The notes beneath the pieces are model-generated. The model had not been told where the DNA came from, did no database searches, and worked only from the letters and a program-made list of their open reading frames with translations. Both the position numbers and the translations under genes were made by a program. Shown in pieces: positions 5,260-11,498 of a DNA stretch of 11,498 nt (positions are counted from its first letter, which is position 1; every line of letters starts with the position of its first letter). Source of the stretch: Thermotoga sp. 4484_232 (lineage in GTDB: Bacteria > Thermotogota > Thermotogae > Thermotogales > Thermotogaceae); contig MZGO01000015.1 in the NCBI GenBank assembly GCA_002084985.1, positions 1 to 11,498 of the forward strand, written 5' to 3'.

Positions 5260-8256
5260 TCACTCTTTGAGTTCCAACGTTCCCCACTTTTCTGGACGCG
5301 CCCATATCTCTGGAAGTGGTATCCACGAGAGCATATTCTCTCTCACGTACTCACCGATCTTTGCATCCCTTCTATTGGAATTGTGCACAGTATGGCAGAA
5401 CCCGAGTTTCAGACCATCCTTCGGTATTACACCAAGGTACTTGAACGGTATCGCAACTTCCACGATGTATCCATTCTCCGTTCTGGATGAGGCCACTTTC
5501 ACTTCCGGTGCAACCTCTGAGATCGGACCAGGTTTTGCATCCTCGTGTCTCACAGCCTGAACGTGTCCTTCCGTATCGAATGGAAGGACTGCGAGTTTGA
5601 ATATCCCAGCTTCCGAATGGGGATCTATATAGAACTCTATAGAATCGGTTCTGTAGAATGCACCGAGATCATCGGGAGCTATGTTCACAACAACGTATTC
5701 ATCGAAAACCCGTGCTGCAAGGTAGAGGTAATTCTCATCCCATGCAGCGTAGAAGTAACTGTGGAGGATCTGCTTCCTCTTGTTCACTTTCTTCAAACCA
5801 GCAACGGGCACGTTCATATCCTCATCGACAACGTTGTAAGGAACACCCTTCCAGTCATTCAGTTTTCCATCCACCGTGATGGTTTTCTTCACAGCAACAG
5901 CTATTTTTTCTGAAGGTGCAGTGAGGATCTTTTCATACTCTTTGAGATACCATGGGGTTACGGCGTATTCTGATTTTTTCTCGACAAAGCCTATCTTTTT
6001 GAGAGCTTTCTGAATGTACTCGTTTTTCATGAAAATTTTCCACACGAATCCACTCCTGGAGTTTTCGATCATCAAGAGTATGTCTCCCTGGTCTATACCT
6101 ATGTGTTCTTTGGAGAACCAGTTCGCATCGACGTTGAACGCACTGACGAAGCCATATTTTCTCCAAAGGAGCGGCCCATACTTTTCAAGCATTCCTCTTA
6201 TAGCCTTCATGGAGAGATCCGGTGTGAAGACGATCGAGGATATTGAAGCGTACGGCGCTACAGTTCCATCGTGATTCCCCTCAGAAGCTCCATAGTGTTT
6301 GTATCCAGCTGGACCGTCGGAAGCACTCAATCCCCATATATCGAAGTCGTACGTTCTGTACTTGAACCTGTTCATCACGCAGAAGAGGTAGTTGTATCTT
6401 GTAGCGATCCTTGCGTTGTTGAAGTAATTTGCGTATTTGTCTTCTTTATCCCTGAAATCTATCCAGATATTTGGATATTGATACACGAAGAGAGATTCCG
6501 TGGGACAGGATATGTAATTTTCGTGGATTGGCCTGAAGATTTTGTCCCAGGACTTTGCTGGAATCGGGTGAGTTGGAGATCCGATAGCAAGGACGTACGC
6601 TAGGATCCCTTCGTTGAATGAATCCCATTTCGCATTCAAAAATCCTCCCTCGGGTTTCCATCCCATATAGAGAGTTCCATCTTCTGCCAGCATCCATTGC
6701 CAGTTCACATTTCTATAGAGTTGATCAGCAAGTTTCTCAACTTCCGTCCCTTTAAAGTATTCTCCAGCAAAGAGCGCACCAGCAACTAGAAGAGCAGTGT
6801 CTATCGACGATACCTCACAATTCCAGACTCTTGAGCCTGTGTTCATATCGACAAAATGATAGAAAAATCCATTTTTACCTTCGACTTTACCCTCAACGAA
6901 CGTTTTCAGAGTCTTCAAAACTCTTTCGTATCCTTCTTCATAGGTTATCCAGCCTCTTTCTATACCGACGGGAATGGCTGTTAAAGCAAAACCAACTGCC
7001 GCTATGCTGCAGGGTGCATCTTCCTTGTTCCTGTCCCTGACAAGGCCGTTTTCGGGATTCGCCTCATTCCAGAAATAATAGAAGGTTTTCTTTTGAATGT
7101 ATTCCAAGAGTTCATCATCACTCATCTGTAGCATTTTCTGAACCTCTTCCTTGATCTCTGGACTTACCATCGCCATCTGCTCTTCCACTGTCATGATTTT
7201 CGATTTCTCCGTGTATATACCATCTATGTAGAAAGGATCGACAAGAGGGATCTTCTTGTTCTTCTCATCGAATCCTGCAAAAGCAAGGTAAACCATGTAT
7301 TTTCCATCCGGATTCAGATCCTTCATTGCACCAGCTATTTCAAACTGTATCTTGTTCCAGCCTTTCGTCACTTCCACTTTCTTTGCGAAAACGCCTCCAA
7401 CCCATTTCCATTCACTGGTCACATCAGCCATACCGAGGAAGTACATGGTGGGGATCACTTTCATGCTCTCTGGTAGGTACACGCTCATCGTTATCAAGTT
7501 ACCTTCCATCCACTTTTCAACGTTTTTACCTTCGAGTGGAAGAGCTACTTTCGTCTCGACCGCTTCACCACTCGGTGTTATCTTCATCGATCTCAAACCC
7601 TGTGCGACATATTTATCACTGAGTTCGAAAACGGCTCCCGTGTTGTCATTCGTGTATTTTCCTATCTCTTCACTCGTTTCCATGGGGAATATGACCAGTT
7701 TTTCCTTCTCCTCTTCAGAAGGCAGTATCGAGAAGGAGTCAACGTAGAATGGGTCTTTTATTGGTTTTTTCTTTCCATCCTGGAAATATATGAAAGCGAA
7801 ATAAAGCATGTATTTGCCGGTTGTTGAAATGTTTTTCATCTTTTCAGATAGCTTGAAAGTTATTTCGTTCCAACCTCTTTTGCTTTCCGCTTCTGAAAAG
7901 ACACCGTCAACCCATGACCATTCCTCTGTCACATCTGCCATACCCAGGAAGTACTTGACGGGATAGGTTTCCGCATCTTCAGGTATGAAGACAGCTATCT
8001 TCAGAAGGTCCGACTCGATCCAATCTTCCAGAACTTTCCCACTTATCTGGAAAGCTACCTTTGTCTCATCCGATTTTCCAGATGGTATCACCTTGATGGA
8101 GTACTTTCCAGTGTATACAAACAAATCGCTTTTCTCGAACTTTGCCCCTGTATTATCATCACTCAATCCAACAGGTGTTTCCATATCGTTCAGAGCTGTT
8201 AGTGAAAATCCCATGAAAGCGATGGAAACTATCAGGAGAAACACGAGCTTGTTCAT
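5260..8256 (-). CDS. secreted multidomain glucanase: signal peptide, two CBM-like repeats, GH144-type (PF10091-like) domain, CBM9-like C-terminus
   Basis: This is a 998-residue protein from ATG 8256, with perfect GGAGGTG 6 nt upstream. Residues 1 to about 21 form a signal peptide. Residues about 25-179 and 193-348 are two copies of one jelly-roll-like module, sharing DDNTGA, ETKVA, YFLGMADVT and DPFY(V/I)D. Residues about 385-755 are the catalytic module: YIQKKTFYYFWNEANPENGLV, GSRVWNCEVSSIDTALLVAGA, NAKWDSFNEGILAYVLAIGSPTHPI, YDFDIWGLSASDGPAGY, then EGNHDGTVAPYAS. This pattern is that of the glucoamylase-like PF10091 family, which includes GH144 endo-beta-1,2-glucanases. Acidic residues in CEVSSID and SFNEG are candidate catalytic residues, not proven. 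Residues about 785-998 (TITVDGKLNDWKG, RTDSIEFYIDP, YIVEVAIPFKYLG) are CBM9-like. It presumably cleaves a beta-glucan outside the cell. Substrate assignment is inference; a related exo- or endo-acting specificity is possible. Confidence 0.83.
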   Translation of the reverse strand: MNKLVFLLIVSIAFMGFSLTALNDMETPVGLSDDNTGAKFEKSDLFVYTGKYSIKVIPSGKSDETKVAFQISGKVLEDWIESDLLKIAVFIPEDAETYPVKYFLGMADVTEEWSWVDGVFSEAESKRGWNEITFKLSEKMKNISTTGKYMLYFAFIYFQDGKKKPIKDPFYVDSFSILPSEEEKEKLVIFPMETSEEIGKYTNDNTGAVFELSDKYVAQGLRSMKITPSGEAVETKVALPLEGKNVEKWMEGNLITMSVYLPESMKVIPTMYFLGMADVTSEWKWVGGVFAKKVEVTKGWNKIQFEIAGAMKDLNPDGKYMVYLAFAGFDEKNKKIPLVDPFYIDGIYTEKSKIMTVEEQMAMVSPEIKEEVQKMLQMSDDELLEYIQKKTFYYFWNEANPENGLVRDRNKEDAPCSIAAVGFALTAIPVGIERGWITYEEGYERVLKTLKTFVEGKVEGKNGFFYHFVDMNTGSRVWNCEVSSIDTALLVAGALFAGEYFKGTEVEKLADQLYRNVNWQWMLAEDGTLYMGWKPEGGFLNAKWDSFNEGILAYVLAIGSPTHPIPAKSWDKIFRPIHENYISCPTESLFVYQYPNIWIDFRDKEDKYANYFNNARIATRYNYLFCVMNRFKYRTYDFDIWGLSASDGPAGYKHYGASEGNHDGTVAPYASISSIVFTPDLSMKAIRGMLEKYGPLLWRKYGFVSAFNVDANWFSKEHIGIDQGDILLMIENSRSGFVWKIFMKNEYIQKALKKIGFVEKKSEYAVTPWYLKEYEKILTAPSEKIAVAVKKTITVDGKLNDWKGVPYNVVDEDMNVPVAGLKKVNKRKQILHSYFYAAWDENYLYLAARVFDEYVVVNIAPDDLGAFYRTDSIEFYIDPHSEAGIFKLAVLPFDTEGHVQAVRHEDAKPGPISEVAPEVKVASSRTENGYIVEVAIPFKYLGVIPKDGLKLGFCHTVHNSNRRDAKIGEYVRENMLSWIPLPEIWARPEKWGTLELKE
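7213..7680 (-). repeat. second copy of tandem carbohydrate-binding-like module
   Basis: It encodes about residues 193-348 of the secreted glucanase. It repeats the order of motifs in the module just before it: MET, DNTGA, PSG with ETKVA, W-x-E, YFLGMADVT, GWN, KYM, DPFY. It has diverged at protein level and is a domain duplication, not a recent DNA repeat. Confidence 0.75.
7720..8184 (-). repeat. first copy of tandem carbohydrate-binding-like module
   Basis: It encodes about residues 25-179 of the secreted glucanase, directly after the signal peptide. Shared landmarks with the second copy include SDDNTGA, PSGKSDETKVA, YFLGMADVTEEW and DPFYVDS. The fold is inferred to be a carbohydrate-binding beta-sandwich; I cannot assign a CBM family number. 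Confidence 0.75.
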
Positions 8257-8262
8257 AAAAAA

Positions 8263-8269
8263 CACCTCC
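8263..8269 (-). promoter_or_regulatory. ribosome binding site of the secreted glucanase gene
   Basis: On the minus strand GGAGGTG is followed by six T residues and ATG 8256. It lies in the 14-nt gap after the GH94 stop codon (8271-8273) and sets the start at MNKLVFLL, giving a clean signal peptide. A further-upstream in-frame start at 8274 would overlap the GH94 gene and has no such spacing. Confidence 0.8.
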
Positions 8270-8270
8270 T

Positions 8271-10544
8271 TCAATATAGAACAAGTATTCTGTTTTCTCC
8301 TTTTGAATAAGGAATCAAATTTCCTTCCAAACGTTTTCCGTTGAAAATGATTTCTTTGAATCCATGAAGAGCTTTCCCCTCGGGATTGGATATCTCCAGT
8401 CTGTACTTATGAGTCCAACACTTCTGTGTACAAGGAGAGAACAGAATTCCTTCTTTGATGGGCTTTATGCCTAGATAATATTGGATCAACGACCTGTACA
8501 GCCAACTTTTTCTTGGAGAGAGCGGACCATCACTATTTCCAGGTGTCACGTAGGGTTCTGCCCCATATAGATCGGGATCTTTGTAATACCTGAGTATCGA
8601 CGAAAGTGATGAATACACTTTGTCGGCCAGTTCATGATCTTTTCTCATCCACGAAGACCAGAGCGTCCAGACAGCAGCGTGTGTGTATACTCCTCCGTTT
8701 TCTCTGGTACCTGGAGCGTACCTTGTTATGTACCCGATCTTTCTATCTATCTCTGTGAAAGGTGGAAAGAGAAGAAGCGGTCCGTAATCCGTGATAAGTT
8801 TCTCCTTCACCTCTTTCATCGCCTTTTCGCATTTTTCTTCCTCGGATATTCCGGATATGACCGCCCAGTTTTGAGGGTTCAGGAATATCCTTTCATCCTC
8901 CAAACCACCAACGATCTTTCCTTCATCCGATGTTGCTCTGTTGAACCATTTCCCGTTCCAAGCGTGCTCGTTGAAGGTTTTTTTCAGACTTTCCATGGAG
9001 CTTGTGATCCATTCCTTCTCCTCATCATCAAGTTCGAACAGTTCCAAGACTCTTTTCAATATGTAGAACAGAAATTCACTCAACCAGAAGCTCTCTCCTC
9101 TACCTTTCTGCCCCAAACCGTTCAACCCATCGTTCCAATCGCCACCTAAAATCAGAGGAATACCTCTTTCTGACACGTTTGAAAGAACAGACCTTATACT
9201 TCTCATGCAATGCTCCTTTATGGTGGCATCCTCTCCTTCCAAGAATGGAACGCTCTCTCTCAATATTTGTTTATCCCCGGTGTGTTCAATGTATTCACAA
9301 ACCACGAAAACGAGCCACAGTAAATCATCCGACCATCTCTCAACTGGTGAGATGTTGCTGAAGGGAAGCCACCAGTGTTGAACCGATCCATCTTTCCTCT
9401 GGTGAGAAGCATGAAGGATGATCTGTCTCTTCGTTATGGAGGGATCTAGCCATAGAGCGGCAAGGCTGTCCTGAAGCTGATCTCTGTATCCAAACGCTCC
9501 TCCCATTTGATAATAGGCTGTTCTTGCCATCAACCTTCCGGCTATAGCTTGGTAAGGCAACCATTTGTTCAAAAGAAACTCTATATCCTTCTCAGGGACC
9601 TCTACTTTGAACTTTCCAAGAAACTTCGACCAGTATTCAACAGTTTCTCTGATCTGAGATTCACAGAATTCTTCGTTCTGGAATTTCTTCGAGATATCTA
9701 AAGCTCTTTCTTCACTCTCTGAAACACCTATCAGAAAGTAAATGATCTTTTTTTCATGCGCTTTCAAGGAAACTCTAACGTGAAGCGAGTTTATACCATC
9801 TATGTTCCTTCCCAGTGTGTTCCTGCAGCGACCCAGTTCAAGAGCTTCTGGATTCTGAAGTGTTCCATACATTCCCAAAAAGCTCTCTTTATCTGTTTCA
9901 TAGGATTCTACTTTTTTGACTGATGTGTGGAAAAGCACGAAAGGGTAGGAGCTGTTCCAGCTTCTTGGCCCTGCGGTCCACATGTGTTTTTTACTGACCA
10001 GAGTGTTCTCCACAAAACTCGTTTCGAAAAAGAGCCTGTGAAATTCCCTGTGAACATCCGCGCTCGTTCCCATGTTGAGTTCAAAATACGAGAAAATGGA
10101 AAGTTTTAAGACATCATCCGTTTTGTTTTCCAATTCGATCTTTACGATCTCAACATCGTAGTTCATGGGTACAACAACCGTAGTCTCGATTGAAAATTTC
10201 TCAAAGGAGGTCTGAAAGATCACTTTACCGGGAGAGAAAAGAACTTTGTAATCTCCCTCCTTTTTCACAGGTTGGTACGTGCTTGAAAAGATCTCACCTG
10301 TCTCTTCATTCACGATATAAAAATACTTTCCATACTCATCCCTTACCAGATCCTGGATCCAGCGTGTCAGAAGGCTTTGAGAAGCGTCGATATAAAAGGA
10401 GTATCCACTACCACTCTGAGAATAGATCGCACCGTATTTTCCATTCGTCAGAACGTTTATCCAGGGTCTTGGTGTTTTTGGATTCGTCACAACGAAATCA
10501 CCGTTTTCATTGAAATAGCCGTATTTTGTCTTGAAATGCTCCAC
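8271..10544 (-). CDS. GH94-family glycoside phosphorylase (cytosolic)
   Basis: This protein of 757 residues (from GTG 10544) matches the GH94 family along its length. It has the N-terminal YGYFNENGDFVVTNPKTPRPWINVL like cellobiose phosphorylase, then GGAFGYRDQLQDSLA (about 348-362), DGSVQHWWLPFS and ERWSDDLLWL (385-411). GGDWNDGLNGLG (467-478) has Asp472 as the expected general acid, and RENGGVYTHAAVWTLWSSW lies at 614-632. No signal peptide is present, so it should act in the cytosol, phosphorolysing imported beta-glucosides to alpha-sugar 1-phosphate. The region aligned to the family's phosphate loop (TGTAxW-like) reads SPRKSW here. Known GH94 substrates include cellobiose, chitobiose, laminaribiose and beta-1,2-oligoglucans. 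The neighbouring GH144-type enzyme favours sophoro-oligosaccharides (inference), although characterised 1,2-beta-oligoglucan phosphorylases are longer. GTG 10544 is chosen because GTG 10553 is only 1 nt from the Shine-Dalgarno AGGAGG. Confidence 0.87.
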   Translation of the reverse strand: MEHFKTKYGYFNENGDFVVTNPKTPRPWINVLTNGKYGAIYSQSGSGYSFYIDASQSLLTRWIQDLVRDEYGKYFYIVNEETGEIFSSTYQPVKKEGDYKVLFSPGKVIFQTSFEKFSIETTVVVPMNYDVEIVKIELENKTDDVLKLSIFSYFELNMGTSADVHREFHRLFFETSFVENTLVSKKHMWTAGPRSWNSSYPFVLFHTSVKKVESYETDKESFLGMYGTLQNPEALELGRCRNTLGRNIDGINSLHVRVSLKAHEKKIIYFLIGVSESEERALDISKKFQNEEFCESQIRETVEYWSKFLGKFKVEVPEKDIEFLLNKWLPYQAIAGRLMARTAYYQMGGAFGYRDQLQDSLAALWLDPSITKRQIILHASHQRKDGSVQHWWLPFSNISPVERWSDDLLWLVFVVCEYIEHTGDKQILRESVPFLEGEDATIKEHCMRSIRSVLSNVSERGIPLILGGDWNDGLNGLGQKGRGESFWLSEFLFYILKRVLELFELDDEEKEWITSSMESLKKTFNEHAWNGKWFNRATSDEGKIVGGLEDERIFLNPQNWAVISGISEEEKCEKAMKEVKEKLITDYGPLLLFPPFTEIDRKIGYITRYAPGTRENGGVYTHAAVWTLWSSWMRKDHELADKVYSSLSSILRYYKDPDLYGAEPYVTPGNSDGPLSPRKSWLYRSLIQYYLGIKPIKEGILFSPCTQKCWTHKYRLEISNPEGKALHGFKEIIFNGKRLEGNLIPYSKGENRILVLY

Positions 10545-10554
10545 AGCGATCACT

Positions 10555-10560
10555 CCTCCT
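10555..10560 (-). promoter_or_regulatory. ribosome binding site of the GH94 gene
   Basis: On the minus strand AGGAGG lies 10 nt before GTG 10544 and only 1 nt before GTG 10553, so the inner GTG is favoured. The site touches the 22-bp palindrome, so a repressor bound there, or an RNA stem formed there, would lie against it. Confidence 0.65.
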
Positions 10561-10581
10561 ATATGAAACCGGTTTCATATA
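10560..10581. promoter_or_regulatory. perfect 22-bp palindromic operator, LacI-family type
   Basis: The half-site TATATGAAACC is followed by its exact complement GGTTTCATATA. The palindrome is even-length with a central CG inside AAACCGGTTT, the usual form of LacI/GalR-family operators. It lies in the short gap between the LacI-family gene and the first enzyme gene. It is therefore the likely site through which that regulator controls the glucan operon, released by a pathway sugar. No convincing -35/-10 pair is visible; TTATAT at its upstream edge could be a -10, which would put the operator over the promoter and the start of transcription. Confidence 0.8.
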
Positions 10582-10614
10582 AGATTTTGAAAGATCTCTC
10601 GCTACTCTCCCTGT

Positions 10615-11498
10615 TCATTCACATCCACAGGATTTCCTGACGATCAGCTTCGTCTGAAGGACTATTTTTAAAGGATTTTCAAAAGAGTTGGGATTCTCCA
10701 CCCTGTCTAGGATTCTCTGAGCTGCGATCTTTCCAACCTCATACATGGGTTGATGAACCGTCGTTAGGGGAGGATCTATGTGCTCTGCCCAGAAGGCATC
10801 GTCGAATCCCACCACAGCCACATCTTTTCCAGGTCTTATTCCCTCTTTTTTCATCTCTTCGATAACACCCAATGCCATCTCGTCGTTTCCACAGAAAATC
10901 GCTTCTATCTGATTCAAGACCTTTTTCAATCTTTGAAAAACTCTCCTTCCTCCTTCGAAGGTGAAATCCGATGAGAAAACGAAGTCTTCTCTGATATTCA
11001 AACCATGCATCTTCAGAGAACTCACAAATCCCCTGAACCTTTCTTCACTGTCATCACTGACGGAAGGACCTTTTATAAAGGCTATATTCTTGTAGTTGTG
11101 TTCTTCAACGAGGTGCTTCACCATCGACACCTCGCAACTGCCTTTTCTCCAATGATGGGATCGAAAATTATAGCACCATCCACCCTACCTTCTCTCAGAG
11201 CTGAGATGTACCTTTCTCTCGATCGAGAAACGTTCTGGCCGGAATCCAAGGCTATCAAAAGGATGAAATACCTCTCGTTTGAAAGAACCTCCTCCACACC
11301 CCTTATGACTTCTCCATAGAACGGTCCTGATGTTGCGGGAAGAATGAGAGCGATGGTGGATGTTTTTTTCTTGCTCAGGCTCACAGCTTTGGAATCTGGC
11401 ACGAAGTCGTATTTTCTTATTATCTCGAGGATCTTCTCTCTCGTCTCCTTTGAAACGTAACCGCTTCCATTTATAACTCGAGAAACTGTTGCTTTCGA
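10615..11498 (-). pseudogene. LacI-family transcriptional regulator, 5'-partial, interrupted by deletion and frameshift
   Basis: At the window edge the minus strand reads SKATVSRVINGSGYVSKETREKI, the recognition helix and hinge lead-in of a LacI-family DNA-binding domain; about 15 N-terminal residues lie outside. The first frame then gives the start of the sugar-binding domain (TIALILPATSGPFYGEVIRG, DGAIIFDPIIGEK) and hits TGA at 11118-11120. A second frame resumes about 11145-11130 with SMVKHLVEEHNYKNIAFIKG, later DEMALGVIEEMKKEG, VAVVGFDDAFWAEHIDPPLTTVHQP and the typical end IVRKSCGCE. Between DGAIIF and HLVEE only about 17 residues remain where the family usually has about 50. Some 30-40 residues of the N-terminal subdomain are therefore missing, as well as the frame. 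Genuine in the cell, this would leave a non-functional repressor; it may instead be a sequence fault. It lies on the same strand as the operon, ending 70 nt before its first start codon. Confidence 0.85.

Noticed and set aside
7213..8184. Recent DNA duplication or mobile repeat
   Set aside because: The similarity is at protein level with extensive divergence and no shared flanks; it is an old domain duplication.
5267..8344. Many open frames on the plus strand opposite the large glucanase gene
   Set aside because: They have no family motifs, and composition is explained by the opposite coding strand.
8634..10513. Plus-strand open frames opposite the GH94 gene
   Set aside because: They are rich in Ser/Phe/Leu as expected for antisense reading, with no start signals; the GH94 frame is continuous and conserved.
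8271..10544. Naming the GH94 gene as cellobiose phosphorylase
   Set aside because: The family is clear, but the phosphate-loop region differs and the neighbouring enzyme points to another glucan, so no gene symbol is given.
10581..10640. Sigma-70-type promoter for the glucan operon
   Set aside because: TTATAT could be a -10, but no acceptable -35 lies 16-18 nt upstream, so I do not list a promoter; the LacI-family gene and operon may share a transcript.

Overview
The window looks like a hyperthermophilic member of the Thermotogales, most likely Thermotoga or a close relative. The reasons are very compact gene packing, strong purine-rich Shine-Dalgarno sites (GGAGGTG type), frequent GTG starts, heavy AGA/AGG use for arginine, and a sugar-uptake operon of the kind these genomes carry in many versions. 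This is inferred from style and family content; no marker gene is present.

Right to left on the minus strand (11498 to 2291) lies one carbohydrate-utilisation cluster. It starts with a LacI-family repressor gene that runs off the window edge and is broken by an internal deletion and frameshift. A perfect 22-bp palindrome, very probably the LacI-type operator, sits immediately upstream of the next gene. The operon follows: a GH94-type glycoside phosphorylase, a large secreted multidomain glucanase (two tandem carbohydrate-binding-like modules, a glucoamylase-like/GH144-type catalytic domain and a C-terminal CBM9-like module), an ABC sugar-binding protein, a hairpin that looks like an attenuator, and the two ABC permeases (MalF- and MalG-like). 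No ATPase gene is present, so a shared one encoded elsewhere is expected. The inferred pathway is extracellular cleavage of a beta-glucan, capture and import of the oligosaccharides, and cytosolic phosphorolysis to sugar 1-phosphate. The pairing of a PF10091/GH144-type domain with GH94 makes beta-1,2-glucan (sophoro-oligosaccharides) the leading substrate hypothesis.

Left to right on the plus strand (1 to 2301) lies an unrelated, tightly coupled three-gene set. An alpha/beta hydrolase is broken by a frameshift and has lost most of its lid. Next comes a ketoacyl-ACP-synthase-III-like protein that keeps the active-site cysteine but lacks the expected histidine and asparagine. Last is a second, intact alpha/beta hydrolase. 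This resembles a small acyl-chemistry or secondary-metabolite operon; its product cannot be told from the window.

The two gene sets converge and overlap by 11 bp at their 3' ends (2291-2301). There is no stretch over 300 bases without a gene, and I see no RNA genes, insertion sequences or CRISPR arrays.
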